Notes: generated by a model not told the origin, from the sequence alone. A stretch of DNA of 64,000 nt from Natrinema halophilum (GCF_013402815.2 NZ_CP058601.1:2852001-2916000), one strand, 5' to 3'. Positions 27,592 to 37,238 are shown, numbered from the stretch's first letter. Numbers and translations are program-made.

Positions 27592-28656
27592 ATGACGGCC
27601 GTGACAGTCCCCGGCATCTCAGCGACGGGTCCCGATCTGCTTCGACTCGTCGCCGTCCCCGTCTTCGCCTGGACAGCCTACCGCGACATCGAGACGCGCC
27701 GCGTCTCGAGTACCGTTTGGGTCCCCCTCTCGCTTCTCGGAACTGCAGTGCTCGTCTGGGATGGCTGGCTGGCCTGGTCTACCGGGGGGAACGTCTGGAC
27801 CACCGAGTTTCTCGTCCCGACTGCGATCAGCCTCGGGCTGGTCGTCCCGATCGCGTACTTGTTCTGGTGGTTTGGCGGCTTCGGCGGCGCAGACGCGAAA
27901 GCGCTACTCGTGCTTGCCGTTCTTTTCCCGACGTTCCCGGCGTACGGTCTCGGACCGTTGTCGTTCCCCCTCGAGACGCCGCCGATCGGGGCGTTTTCGT
28001 TTACCATCCTGACCAACGCCGTTCTCGTCGGCATCGCGCTCCCCCTCGTTCTCGCTGTTCGAAACGCAATCGCAGGCCGGATCGCTCCGGTCATGTTCAT
28101 CGGCTGGCCCGTCTCCTGGGAGCGGATTCCGGAAACCCACGGCCGGTTGCTCGAGACACCCGCGGGGCTCACTCGAGGCGGACTCGACCTCGACGCCCTG
28201 CGGATGTATCTTCGGTGGCGAGGACTTTCGCTTTCTGACCTGCGCGATCGACCCGATCGATACCGCGATCCGACGACGCTCCCCGCCGAGCCAAACCCGC
28301 CGTCCGACGGCGCAGTGACTGCGAAGACGCAGGCTCGCAGCGACGGCGGAGCGCTCGAGTCGACTTCCGAAACCGGCGATTCCGATGTGGACCCGGCGAC
28401 AGTCGAGGGCGGCGACTCCGAAGTGCGCCCCGCGACAGCTGAATTCGACGATCCGTGGGGTGCAGAAGTCTTTCTGAACGATATCGAGGGCACGGCCTAC
28501 GGGACGACACCCGAAACCTTGCGCGATGGGCTGGACGTACTCGCGACCGAAGAGACCGTCTGGGTCTCACCGGGGACGCCGTTTCTCGTGCCGGTATTTG
28601 CCGGACTGATACTCGCCCTGATCTACGGTGACGTGCTGGTTGGAGCGATCTTCTGA
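27592..28656 (+). CDS. pibD: archaeal prepilin/preflagellin peptidase (A24, PibD-like)
   Basis: Membrane aspartyl protease that cleaves the signal peptides of type IV pilin-like proteins and archaellins. The two catalytic aspartates are visible: D32 (AYRDIETRRV) and D101 in FGGFGGADAKALL, the GxGD-like motif. The 354-residue protein has about six hydrophobic segments. A large hydrophilic, acidic stretch (about 200-315) precedes the last membrane segment, as in haloarchaeal PibD. The start is the ATG at 27592, 87 bases after the ABC ATPase stop. Confidence 0.9.
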   Translation: MTAVTVPGISATGPDLLRLVAVPVFAWTAYRDIETRRVSSTVWVPLSLLGTAVLVWDGWLAWSTGGNVWTTEFLVPTAISLGLVVPIAYLFWWFGGFGGADAKALLVLAVLFPTFPAYGLGPLSFPLETPPIGAFSFTILTNAVLVGIALPLVLAVRNAIAGRIAPVMFIGWPVSWERIPETHGRLLETPAGLTRGGLDLDALRMYLRWRGLSLSDLRDRPDRYRDPTTLPAEPNPPSDGAVTAKTQARSDGGALESTSETGDSDVDPATVEGGDSEVRPATAEFDDPWGAEVFLNDIEGTAYGTTPETLRDGLDVLATEETVWVSPGTPFLVPVFAGLILALIYGDVLVGAIF

Positions 28657-28740
28657 GGGGTGTATAGCAACTCGTATTTACGCGGGTGCTCGCTGGCAGA
28701 GATGCGCTGCTAGCTCAACTCGTGGTCCGTCTCGTGCCCG

Positions 28741-29157
28741 TCACCTGTTGACCAGCACGCTCAGTACGAGCGAGATTGCGAGTGCGACGCCGACCGCGAC
28801 GCCTAGCCCCATGGTGAGATTCGGTTCGGTCTCGACGAACCCGATGGAGAGCATCGCAATGGCGCCGAGTTCGAGTCCGAGGCCGAAAACACCCATCTGT
28901 GTATTGGAACCCGGTCCACGGACGTTTTCTCCAACTGTGCGATCATCTCTCGCATTCTGGTCAGCTGACCGACCGATAATCCACGGTAAAAACAGGAACG
29001 TGCCGGTACCTGCAAAGAGGCCCATGATCACCCCGTAAGCACTGGAATCCAGCACGAGTACACCGATAGCGATAAAAACGATCGTATTCATCATCGCTGA
29101 ACCGCCACCGATCATCCTGAGAGTGCGACCGTCGATCCCTTCGCTTTCAGTGGACAT
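28741..29157 (-). CDS. four-helix membrane protein of unknown function
   Basis: A 138-residue product with four hydrophobic segments (about 10-32, 36-57, 88-107, 113-135). A short charged loop, GRSADQNARDDRTVGEN, separates the two pairs, so it looks like a duplicated hairpin. I recognise no domain. It is convergent with pibD, and the start ATG is at 29157. Confidence 0.7.
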   Translation of the reverse strand: MSTESEGIDGRTLRMIGGGSAMMNTIVFIAIGVLVLDSSAYGVIMGLFAGTGTFLFLPWIIGRSADQNARDDRTVGENVRGPGSNTQMGVFGLGLELGAIAMLSIGFVETEPNLTMGLGVAVGVALAISLVLSVLVNR

Positions 29158-29311
29158 GTCGGATAATTCCGACCCGATCTGGAAAATATTTATGATCTTA
29201 CTGCTATCACCCGGACTCGACTATCGGGGGACGTCAAAATCGAGGGGGACGAGAACGTTCGTTCTGTCGGGACGAACGGTCCGCAGTATCGATTGCGGCA
29301 ATACGAATCGC

Positions 29312-29539
29312 TTACAGCATCCGCTCGTACAGCGGCACCAGCACCGTCCAGACGAGCACGAACGCGACGCCGGCGCCGATCAGGACGAGCCACGCGTCGC
29401 CTCTCCCGGTCGGAAGACCACTCGAGAGGAGGACGAACGTCCCCGCGAACAGCAGGCAACAGACGAGGACGCTGCCGAGTTCGAGGGTCGTGGCGACGGG
29501 GTGAGTTCGAAACTGTGCGGCGATCCCGACGATGACCAT
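29312..29539 (-). CDS. two-helix membrane protein
   Basis: A 75-residue protein with two transmembrane segments (about 15-37 and 46-69) and a short C-terminal tail (PLYERML). The ATG at 29539 is preferred over an upstream in-frame start because the extra residues are cysteine- and arginine-rich and unlike a haloarchaeal N-terminus. It lies 83 bases after the HIT gene and may be cotranscribed with it. Confidence 0.65.
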   Translation of the reverse strand: MVIVGIAAQFRTHPVATTLELGSVLVCCLLFAGTFVLLSSGLPTGRGDAWLVLIGAGVAFVLVWTVLVPLYERML

Positions 29540-29622
29540 ACGGAGAAACTCGCGCGCGGGCCCAAAAACACACCGGCACCCGGGGGTGTGCCGGGCCGAC
29601 ACTACCCGCGCTCGACCGCCGA

Positions 29623-30042
29623 TCAGGCTCGAGACTCGATGTCGGCGGCGATGTCGTCGAGTTCGTCGTCTGCGAGGTCGGGTCGGTCGCCCGCGACGGC
29701 ATGGATTGGCCCGCCGCCGTCGCCCTCGAAGCGGGGGACGATGTGACAGTGGACGTGGGGGACCTCCTGACCGGCGGTTTCACCGTTGTTGAACGCGACC
29801 GTCGTCGCGTCGGCGTCGACGCTGTCCTCCACGGCCGGGACCAGCCGGTGGATGGTTTCGTAGAGATCCGACGCAACGTCGTCGGGGACGTCGTTCAACC
29901 GTTCATATTCGTCTTTCGGGATCACCAGCGTGTGGCCCGGGGCCAGCGGATTGGCGTCGAGGAAGGCCATCGTCGTCTCGTCTTCGTATACGATGCGCGC
30001 TGGAATCTCTCCCTCCACGATCTGGGTAAAGATCGTACTCAT
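29623..30042 (-). CDS. HIT-family nucleotide hydrolase/transferase
   Basis: A 139-residue protein with the histidine triad HVHCH (in QEVPHVHCHIVPRF) whose middle histidine is the nucleophile. The N-terminal strand (IFTQIVEGEIPARIVYEDE) and NPLAPGHTLVIPK are characteristic. HIT proteins hydrolyse AMP-linked or dinucleotide substrates such as adenosine phosphoramidates. The start ATG is at 30042. Confidence 0.95.
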   Translation of the reverse strand: MSTIFTQIVEGEIPARIVYEDETTMAFLDANPLAPGHTLVIPKDEYERLNDVPDDVASDLYETIHRLVPAVEDSVDADATTVAFNNGETAGQEVPHVHCHIVPRFEGDGGGPIHAVAGDRPDLADDELDDIAADIESRA

Positions 30043-30212
30043 ACGCGAGTGTGTGTCGGCTCGTCGTAAGAAACTTACTCGCCTCGTCGCAGTCGGCGAA
30101 CGACACGGCAGACTGCCGTCACCCTTCGCGAGTCGTCCACTCGCGCCTTACTGGATCGATCTGGGGCAACCCGCCGTCGACGGTGGTCGTCGGCAAACAG
30201 GGTTCGGGTGTG

Positions 30213-30587
30213 TCAGTCCTCGAGCAGGACTCGAGTCCGACGGTGACGATAACAGAGCATGGCCGTGAGCGACGGCGTTGCAAGGGGCAGGTCGCCAGCG
30301 ACCGGGAGCCGATACTTCACCCGATCGTGGACCACGGTTTGCCCACCCAGATCCGCGAACCGATGCGTGTGCCGCCACTGTTCGAACGGGCCGCTGTCGC
30401 CGACCTGTCCGTCGACGAACCGGGCGTGCTCCTCGTCTGTTTCGTACTCGGTGATCCGGACTACCCATTCGCCACCCGACATCGGCTCGAACAGCGGGCC
30501 CCGGAGGTGGACCTCCGTCCCACCCTCGTAGCCGGTTGGATCCCGGCGCCCGTCCGGACCGATCACGCAGGGGATACGCAGCCCCAT
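30213..30587 (-). CDS. SRPBCC-like ligand-binding protein, N-terminus uncertain
   Basis: A 124-residue frame starting MGLRIPCVIGPDG. The pattern GPDGRRDP..GYEGGTEVHL, the central WVVRITEYE and EQWRHTHRFADLGGQTVVHDRVKYRLP matches haloarchaeal SRPBCC (START/Bet v1-like) proteins, which bind hydrophobic ligands. Family members usually have about 30 more N-terminal residues. The same frame stays open upstream (ELKILTPDW is family-like), but no ATG or GTG is visible. The N-terminus may therefore use a rare start or have been lost by a frameshift near 30700. Confidence 0.6.
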   Translation of the reverse strand: MGLRIPCVIGPDGRRDPTGYEGGTEVHLRGPLFEPMSGGEWVVRITEYETDEEHARFVDGQVGDSGPFEQWRHTHRFADLGGQTVVHDRVKYRLPVAGDLPLATPSLTAMLCYRHRRTRVLLED

Positions 30588-30777
30588 CCAGTCTGGCGTC
30601 AGGATCTTCAGTTCGACCTTGCCGGTCCGGTATCGGTCGCTGTCGTTGCAGAACCGGTCAACTGGCTCACCGGTCGGCTCGAGGTGTTGTCCTGGCAGAA
30701 AGCGAACTGGGGGGATCGAGATCCCCGCTCGACGGAAAAAGAGACGCGTTTCGGCCTCTGACGGACAGCGGCCTGAA

Positions 30778-31104
30778 TTAAATGATGCTCGGCGTGAACG
30801 GGTACGAGTAGATTTCGCCGTTGTTGGCTTTGACGGTCGCGATGGCGACCAGAATGAGATCTATCAGTGCGACTATCGGGAGCAGAACGAGGCCGATCAG
30901 AACCACCATTAGAACAACGGAGATGATGATCGCGATAGTCATAATGATCTGAAAATTCAGTGCGTTCTTTGCGTTCTCCTTGACTAGCGTGTCATTGTCG
31001 TCTGCGAGCACGAGGATGATCAATGGTCCGATGAACGCTGCGACGAGCGCTGATAAGTGTGCCAGTGCTGCCATCGTCGTATCGCCGTCCGCATGATTCG
31101 ACAT
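30778..31104 (-). CDS. DUF4870-family membrane protein
   Basis: A 108-residue protein with three hydrophobic segments. ALAHLSALVAAFIGPLIILV, KENAKNALNFQI and IVALIDLILVAIATVKANNG are the recognisable features of the DUF4870 (Tic20-like) family, whose role is unknown. The ATG at 31104 gives the normal N-terminus; an in-frame start at 31131 would add nine residues. Confidence 0.85.
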   Translation of the reverse strand: MSNHADGDTTMAALAHLSALVAAFIGPLIILVLADDNDTLVKENAKNALNFQIIMTIAIIISVVLMVVLIGLVLLPIVALIDLILVAIATVKANNGEIYSYPFTPSII

Positions 31105-31663
31105 GGAGTGAACATTCAACCCAACATACATAATAACTAGTATATATAATCTCTACACAACAGTTCTGAAAAATGTCAAATCTGGCCGCACATTTCATTT
31201 TCTCAGTAGTTCACAATCGGGGCAATGCGAACCGATACGATTACGGCCCGGGAACGCCAGAACCGGCGTATCGGATCCATTCGCCACGATATGTGCGCGA
31301 GTGTTCAACGACGCACCTGTCCTGGTGATCTTGGTCTTCGTTCGCAATCCGCATTCTATCTCTGCCGATTTTCACCACCATGTATGGTGTACGATCTATT
31401 GTACGTAGTGAGAATGAAAACCACTCTGATATCACGGATATCGAATCGAAGTCGCCGTCCTTCGAGCCACTCACAGCAGACGGACCCGAGGCCGCGTCCG
31501 CGAGTCCCGGTCGTTTCACGTGCGGCCGAGACGGAAGCCCCGTTCTCACGTTCAACTGCCGGGCGTCGACGAAAGCGGGCTCGAGTGGCGTTCTAGATCC
31601 GAATTGCAGTGCCGAATCGTCTCACATCGTCGGATTCGATCCTGCAGTCGACGATGGGAGATT
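31105..31663. other. intergenic stretch, no convincing gene
   Basis: Overlapping frames on both strands (for example plus 31380-31667) show no family resemblance. AT-rich sequence at 31125-31160 probably holds the promoter of the DUF4870 gene. Confidence 0.5.
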
Positions 31664-32386
31664 CTAGCCTCGGTCATCGGTGGCCTCGGAGAGTTCGTCG
31701 AGCGTTTCTCGGATCGCCTCGAGGTATTCCTCGGGCTCGTACCCCAGTCGGCCGAGCCAGACGTCCTGATACGATGGGTGCAAGATCGGGACGAGGTGGA
31801 CCCCAAGGCGCTCACAGTATCTCTGCTCGAGCACGCCATCGACGAACCCTTCGAGTTCTCGATCCCCCTCTTCGGCCGCCAGGACGGTCGTCGTCGCGTG
31901 CTTGCCCGTCGCGAGCACGACCGTCGGATCGACGGCCTCGAGTTCGGTCAGGAGATGGTGCCGGCAGTTCGCCCGCTCTTCGGGCGTCGGCTCGCGGTTC
32001 GTGGTGGGATCCTCGGAATCTGCTGGGAAGCACTTCACCGCGTTCGTATAGTATGCGTCGTCGCTGTAGCCGATTCGCTCGAGCATGCGCCGGATTCGCC
32101 GACCGGAGTGACGTGAGGTGTAGGCTTTGCCGGTCCAGTTGCCGCCCCGCCATCGGTCGGCGTCGGGATTCCCGTAGCCGGGTGCCTCGCCGACGACCAC
32201 GATTTCTGCGTCGAGGCTGCCGGTGCCCCACGAAATGCGCTCGCGTGATTCGGTCAGCGCCGGACAGCGCGCGCAGTCGGCCTCGAGGACGGTGCGGTCG
32301 GTCGGATAGGCCGGCTTGTCAGTGCCGGCGGAGTCGGCGGTGTCTGGACCGCGATCGGTGGTCGAGTCTGGGTCGGAGGCGGGCAC
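31664..32386 (-). CDS. uracil-DNA glycosylase, Fe-S type (family 4/5)
   Basis: Removes uracil from DNA as the first step of base-excision repair. Motif A is VVVGEAPGYGNPDADRWRGG and motif B is LVPILHPSYQD. Four conserved cysteines for a 4Fe-4S cluster are plausible: the pair in DCARCP near the N-terminus, one in AVKCFPAD and one in ERANCRHH. The start is uncertain: the GTG at 32386 gives 240 residues, and a TTG at 32440 would add 18. The N-terminal 30 residues are low-complexity and acidic, as is common in haloarchaea. Confidence 0.9.
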   Translation of the reverse strand: MPASDPDSTTDRGPDTADSAGTDKPAYPTDRTVLEADCARCPALTESRERISWGTGSLDAEIVVVGEAPGYGNPDADRWRGGNWTGKAYTSRHSGRRIRRMLERIGYSDDAYYTNAVKCFPADSEDPTTNREPTPEERANCRHHLLTELEAVDPTVVLATGKHATTTVLAAEEGDRELEGFVDGVLEQRYCERLGVHLVPILHPSYQDVWLGRLGYEPEEYLEAIRETLDELSEATDDRG

Positions 32387-32504
32387 ACTCGAGCATCCGT
32401 ACGCGATTGATTTGTGTCGGTCGGTTCGGCGCGGTCGCAATCGTGCGGTCGCGTTGCACGCGAGGGGACAGGTTTACCTTCGGTGGGTGGGTAAAGGACT
32501 GCTA

Positions 32505-32735
32505 ATGACATCCATCGGTCCGGAGCTACTCGCTGACTCACTCTTGCAGGTCGTCTACGCCATCGTCGCCGGTGTGTTGACAGTTGGCGGCGTCCTCGTC
32601 GAACAGGCGAGCCTCCAGCACCTCGGAGCCGGCGAGGCGATGATCGCAGTGTGGCTTGGCGCACTCGGCGTCGTCATGCTCTATGCCGGCGCGTACAGTC
32701 TGGGGTATCAGAAGGTCCTTACAGAGTACGTCTAA
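32505..32735 (+). CDS. two-helix membrane protein
   Basis: A 76-residue protein with two hydrophobic segments (about 10-31 and 43-64). The ATG at 32505 is chosen because the upstream in-frame extension is arginine-rich and overlaps the UDG gene. It is divergent from UDG and precedes ileS. Function is unknown. Confidence 0.7.
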   Translation: MTSIGPELLADSLLQVVYAIVAGVLTVGGVLVEQASLQHLGAGEAMIAVWLGALGVVMLYAGAYSLGYQKVLTEYV

Positions 32736-32831
32736 CCGGCAGCGACGACGCTTTGGCTGCTCGAGTCGGCGGCGTCACGAGCGATCCGCAATATCGATTC
32801 CTCTTTACTGCCGGAGGCGATTAGGTCGGGT

Positions 32832-35800
32832 ATGAGCAGGTTCGGCGAGGTCGACGACCAGTACGACCCACACGATCTGGAGCAGCGGGTCTTCGAGTAC
32901 TGGGACGACGTCGACGCCTACGAGCAGACGGTCGAGCACCGATCCGACGGTGAATTCTATTTCTTCGTCGACGGCCCGCCGTATACGTCGGGGTCGGCGC
33001 ACATGGGGACCACCTGGAACAAGTCGTTGAAGGACGTCTACATCCGCTTCCTGCGGATGCAGGGGTACGACGTGACCGATCGGCCCGGATACGACATGCA
33101 CGGGCTTCCCATCGAGACTCGCGTCGAGGAGCGACTCGGCTTCGAAAATAAGAAAGACATCGAGGAGTACGGCGAGGAGAACTTCATCGAGGCCTGTAAA
33201 GAGTACGCGGAGGAGCAACTCGAGGGATTGCAGTCGGACTTCCAGGACTTCGGCGTCTGGATGGACTGGGAGAACCCCTACCGGACGGTCAGCCCCGAGT
33301 ACATGGAAGCGGCCTGGTGGGGCTTTTCGAAGGCCGCCGAGCGCGGCCTGGTCGAGAAGGGTCACCGCTCCATTTCGCAGTGCCCCCGCTGTGAAACCGC
33401 CATCGCGAACAACGAGGTCGAGTACGAGGACGTCGAAGACCCCTCGGTCTACGTAAAATTCGACCTCACGGATCGCGAGGGCTCGCTCGTCATCTGGACG
33501 ACGACCCCGTGGACGATCCCGGCGAACACCTTCGTCGCGGTCGACGAGGAGGGTGAGTACGTCGGCGTTCGCGCCCGAAAAGACGGCGAGGAGGAGGTCC
33601 TGTACGTCGCCGAAGCCAAACACGAGGAGGTCCTGAAGAAAGGACGCTACGAGGACTACGAGATTGTCGAAGAACTGACTGGCGAGGACCTGACCGGCTG
33701 GTCCTACGACCACCCCCTGGCCGAGGAAGTACCCGATCATCCGGACCACGAGGGCGCGTGCGAGGTCTACGCGGCTGACTACGTCGACACCCACGGCGAC
33801 GGGACCGGGCTCGTCCACTCCGCACCCGGCCACGGTGAGGAGGACTTCGAGCGCGGCCGCGAACTCGGGTTCCCGATCTTCTGTCCGGTCGGTGGGGACG
33901 GCGTCTATACCGACGAAGCGGGAACGTACGCGGGTCAGTTCGTCAAGAACGCCGACGACGAGATCACGGCCGATCTGGAGGAAAACGGCGCGCTGCTCGC
34001 ATCCGGTACTGTCGAACACAGTTACGGTCACTGCTGGCGCTGTGATACGGGAATTCTGCAGATCGTCACCGACCAGTGGTTTATCACGATTACGGACATT
34101 AAAGACGACCTCCTCGCGAACATCGAGGACAGCGAGTGGCATCCCGATTGGGCCCGCGACAGCCGGTTTCGCGATTTCGTCGAGGAGGCGCCCGACTGGA
34201 ACGTCTCCCGGCAGCGCTACTGGGGGATCCCGCTCCCGATCTGGACCCCTGAGGATCGAGATGACGATGCGGATATGATCGTCATCTCGACGCGCGAGGA
34301 ACTCGCCGAGTGCGTCGACCAAGCTATCGACCCTGAGGACGTCGACCTCCACAAGGACACGGTCGACGATCTGACGATCACCGACGGAGACACCACCTAC
34401 ACGCGCGTTCCGGACGTCTTCGACGTCTGGCTCGACTCCTCCGTGGCGTCGTGGGGCACCCTCGACTACCCCGCCGATGACAGCACGTTCGACGACCGCT
34501 GGCCCGCCGATCTCATCCTCGAGGCCCACGACCAGACCCGCGGCTGGTTCTGGTCCCAACTTGGCATGGGAACCGCTGCGATCGGGGAGATCCCGTACGA
34601 AGAGGTGCTGATGCACGGCCACGCGCTGATGCCCGACGGGCGGGCGATGTCGAAGTCAAAAGACATCCTGATCGACCCCCACGAGGCGATCGACCGCCAC
34701 GGCCGGGACGTCATGCGCATGTTCTTGCTGTCGAACAACCCACAGGGCGACGACATGCGGTTTTCCTGGGACGGCATGCAGACGATGGAAAACCACCTCC
34801 GCACGCTGTGGAACGTCTTCCGGTTCCCGCTGCCGTACATGCGACTGGACGACTTCGACCCGCAGGAGACGCGTCTGGAAGACGTCGACGACGATCTCGA
34901 ACTGATCGACGAGTGGGTGCTGGCTCGGCTCCAGTCCACCAAAGCCGAGATGACCGAGCACTTCCAGGACTTCCGGCAGGACCGGGCGATCGATGCGCTA
35001 GTCGAGTTCATCGTCGAAGACGTCTCGCGGTTCTACGTCAAGGCCGTCCGCGAGCGCATGTGGGAAGAAGAGGACAGCGCCTCGAAGAGGGCAGCCTACG
35101 CGACGATCTACCACGTTCTCCGGGAGAGCGTCGCCCTCCTCGCCCCATATGCGCCCTTCATCAGCGAGAAGATCTACGGGACGCTGACCGGTGAGGCCGA
35201 GTACGACACGGTACACATGTGCGACTGGCCCGACGTCGAGGAGTACTGGGTCGACGAACAGCTCGAGGAGGACGTCGCTCTCCTCCGTGCGATCGAGGAA
35301 GCGGGCGCGAACGCTCGCCAGCAGGCGGGACGCAAACTGCGCTGGCCAGTGGCTCGAGTGGTCGTCGCGGCGGACGACGAGCGGGTCGTCGAGGCCGTCG
35401 AGCGCCACACTGGACTCCTCGAGGATCGGCTCAACGCCCGCGCGATCGAACTCGTCGCTCCCGACGACCGCTGGGGCGAACTCGAGTACAGCGCTGAGGC
35501 GGACATGAGCGAACTCGGTCCGACCTTCGGCGACCGAGCCGGGCAGGTGATGAACGCATTCAACGAGGCTCGCATCGACGAGCCGACCCTCGTGGAACTC
35601 GAGACCGCCGTCGACGACGTACTCGAGGACGACGAATCCATCACCGAGGAGATGGTGTCGTTCGTCACCCAGACGCCTGACGGCGTCGCGGGTACTGCCT
35701 TCGGTATCGCCGGTGACGACCGGGGCGTCGCCTACGTCGACGCGTCGCTGACCGACGACATCGAGAGCGAGGGCTACGCGCGCGAGGTCATCCGTCGCGT

Positions 35801-36038
35801 CCAGGAGATGCGCAAGGACCTCGACCTCGAGGTCGAAGAGCGAATCGCACTCGAACTCGAGATCGACGACGACCGGGTCGCCGATCTGGTCGCCGAGCGC
35901 GAGGCCCTGATCAGCGAGGAAGTCCGCGCCGACGAACGCCGCGCGGTCGAAGACGGCCACCGCAAGGAGTGGGACGTCGATGGAGTGACGATGGAAATCG
36001 CGATCGACCCGCTGGCAACTGCGGAAGCGTCGGATTAA
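32832..36038 (+). CDS. ileS: isoleucine--tRNA ligase
   Basis: Class I aminoacyl-tRNA synthetase that charges tRNA-Ile. Its 1068 residues are close to the size usual for the archaeal enzyme. The HIGH-type motif appears as PPYTSGSAHMGT (about 50-61) and the KMSKS-type motif as AMSKSKD (about 604-610). The editing domain includes TTTPWTIPANTFVAV. A zinc-like cluster CPRCETAIANNEVEY lies near 180. The C-terminal anticodon-binding region is strongly acidic. A long antisense frame over its first half is a codon-bias shadow. Confidence 0.98.
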   Translation: MSRFGEVDDQYDPHDLEQRVFEYWDDVDAYEQTVEHRSDGEFYFFVDGPPYTSGSAHMGTTWNKSLKDVYIRFLRMQGYDVTDRPGYDMHGLPIETRVEERLGFENKKDIEEYGEENFIEACKEYAEEQLEGLQSDFQDFGVWMDWENPYRTVSPEYMEAAWWGFSKAAERGLVEKGHRSISQCPRCETAIANNEVEYEDVEDPSVYVKFDLTDREGSLVIWTTTPWTIPANTFVAVDEEGEYVGVRARKDGEEEVLYVAEAKHEEVLKKGRYEDYEIVEELTGEDLTGWSYDHPLAEEVPDHPDHEGACEVYAADYVDTHGDGTGLVHSAPGHGEEDFERGRELGFPIFCPVGGDGVYTDEAGTYAGQFVKNADDEITADLEENGALLASGTVEHSYGHCWRCDTGILQIVTDQWFITITDIKDDLLANIEDSEWHPDWARDSRFRDFVEEAPDWNVSRQRYWGIPLPIWTPEDRDDDADMIVISTREELAECVDQAIDPEDVDLHKDTVDDLTITDGDTTYTRVPDVFDVWLDSSVASWGTLDYPADDSTFDDRWPADLILEAHDQTRGWFWSQLGMGTAAIGEIPYEEVLMHGHALMPDGRAMSKSKDILIDPHEAIDRHGRDVMRMFLLSNNPQGDDMRFSWDGMQTMENHLRTLWNVFRFPLPYMRLDDFDPQETRLEDVDDDLELIDEWVLARLQSTKAEMTEHFQDFRQDRAIDALVEFIVEDVSRFYVKAVRERMWEEEDSASKRAAYATIYHVLRESVALLAPYAPFISEKIYGTLTGEAEYDTVHMCDWPDVEEYWVDEQLEEDVALLRAIEEAGANARQQAGRKLRWPVARVVVAADDERVVEAVERHTGLLEDRLNARAIELVAPDDRWGELEYSAEADMSELGPTFGDRAGQVMNAFNEARIDEPTLVELETAVDDVLEDDESITEEMVSFVTQTPDGVAGTAFGIAGDDRGVAYVDASLTDDIESEGYAREVIRRVQEMRKDLDLEVEERIALELEIDDDRVADLVAEREALISEEVRADERRAVEDGHRKEWDVDGVTMEIAIDPLATAEASD

Positions 36039-36343
36039 TCGCGCTCGAGTCGCTGGGGGCCGCGGAAGCGTCGGAGTTGTTGCCCTTCTGGGAGTGAGGC
36101 TAGAACTCCTCTCGAGTGAAACGGGGTACTAACCAGCGAAAGCGGAGTTCTCGTTGGACGGATTTTGTAATCGGTCACGAAAATCGCGGCCGACCTGATC
36201 AAAAACTAGCAGCCACCGAAATCGGCGTCAGGATGAGGTACTCGTCCTCGATTTGCGTCTGCTGAATGAAACAAGCGATGCGTTTACTACTCCAGCAAAC
36301 ACAGTAAAAATTTATATACCAGAACAAATTATTTGTGTATGAA
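36039..36343 (+). promoter_or_regulatory. intergenic region with TATA box for the secreted-protein gene
   Basis: After ileS there is no gene for about 300 bases. TTTATATACC at 36311-36320 lies roughly 25-30 bases before the ATG at 36344, indicating a leaderless transcript. The region becomes AT-rich from about 36280. Confidence 0.6.
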
Positions 36344-36979
36344 ATGGTTAGAAATAACCATTCGAAGACCCGACGAAACGTGATCCGATCAGTAGCAGGC
36401 ATTGGAGGTCTCTCTGTCGTTCCATTGGCTGCCTCACGCGCTCGCGCAGCAGAGTCACAGGAAGAGACGAGATACTACGAGATTGCCGATGATGGTGATC
36501 TCGTCTACGTCGGCCCTAATCAGGGACGAAACAACTATCTAGCGAGTGCTGTCGACGGTTTCAACGAAGCCAAAGACAGCGGTGAAATCCGGTTCGAGGA
36601 ACGGGACGACCGAGTGAACATTATTCCAGTGGATTCGTCCGACTCTGTCTCTATTCTTGGTTGTAAGGGGAAAGACGACTACGAGACCAAACTCCACTGG
36701 CAAGGGCTACGTCACATCTTCTGGTTCGATGACTGCACCTCCACCGAACTCCGGAATAAGCTGGCGGGTGGAGCGATCCTGTCCGAAGTCGTTGCTGTCG
36801 TCGCAAACGCCGCCCCCGGTGTCGGACAGGGGGCCGCTGCGGTTGCGGCCGTCGCAGGCATCCTCATGGGTGGCGGAGCGGGCCTCATTACGGCGAACAA
36901 CGAGGGAAGTGGGATAAAACTCTGGTTCCACGGCCCGAACATCGCCGACATCGACGTCTACGAGATTCGCCCACAGTAG
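36344..36979 (+). CDS. secreted bacteriocin-like protein with glycine-rich hydrophobic segment
   Basis: A 211-residue exported protein. The N-terminus has a twin-arginine signal (KTRRNVIRSVAGIGG) with a likely cut after AASRARA. The mature part begins acidic and polar, with two cysteines (ILGCKGKDD and WFDDCTS). It ends with a roughly 40-residue Gly/Ala/Val-rich stretch (GGAILSEVVAVV, AAAVAAVAGILMGGGAG) and IKLWFHGPNIADIDVYEI. A long hydrophobic glycine-rich segment in a secreted precursor is typical of halocins and class II bacteriocins. A 69-residue two-helix protein follows 49 bases later, like an immunity partner. I know no characterised homologue; the antimicrobial role is inference. Confidence 0.75.
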   Translation: MVRNNHSKTRRNVIRSVAGIGGLSVVPLAASRARAAESQEETRYYEIADDGDLVYVGPNQGRNNYLASAVDGFNEAKDSGEIRFEERDDRVNIIPVDSSDSVSILGCKGKDDYETKLHWQGLRHIFWFDDCTSTELRNKLAGGAILSEVVAVVANAAPGVGQGAAAVAAVAGILMGGGAGLITANNEGSGIKLWFHGPNIADIDVYEIRPQ

Positions 36980-37028
36980 CAGTTCACCACCGAAAAACAC
37001 ACTAGTTTAATACCCTTAGATACTACCG

Positions 37029-37238
37029 ATGACTTCCGAACTTATTTCCAAAGAGAAATCGATCAAAATCACGATTTTTTCCTCAGTCATGGTTCTGTTC
37101 TTTCTCTTCTTTCCCTATCTGTCCGGTAGCAAGAGCGTGAACCTGGCCAATCCGTACTACGCCACCGCGCTCATCGTGCTTCCGCTTGTTATTCTGATTA
37201 GCCTTGGCATGCTGATCCGGGTCAAGAGACGCAATTAA
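37029..37238 (+). CDS. two-helix membrane protein, possible immunity partner
   Basis: A 69-residue protein with hydrophobic segments at about 13-31 and 43-62 and a positively charged end (RVKRRN). It follows the secreted bacteriocin-like gene by 49 bases on the same strand and is AT-richer than the core genes. Size, topology and position fit a self-protection protein, but no domain is recognised. Confidence 0.65.
   Translation: MTSELISKEKSIKITIFSSVMVLFFLFFPYLSGSKSVNLANPYYATALIVLPLVILISLGMLIRVKRRN

Noticed and set aside
31380-31667. 95-codon plus-strand frame that might be a small gene
   Set aside because: Composition is only weakly protein-like, with no family or promoter, and it runs into the end of the UDG gene on the other strand.
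32805-34622. 605-codon minus-strand open frame
   Set aside because: It lies antisense to ileS with no family motif; GC-rich third positions keep the antisense frame open.
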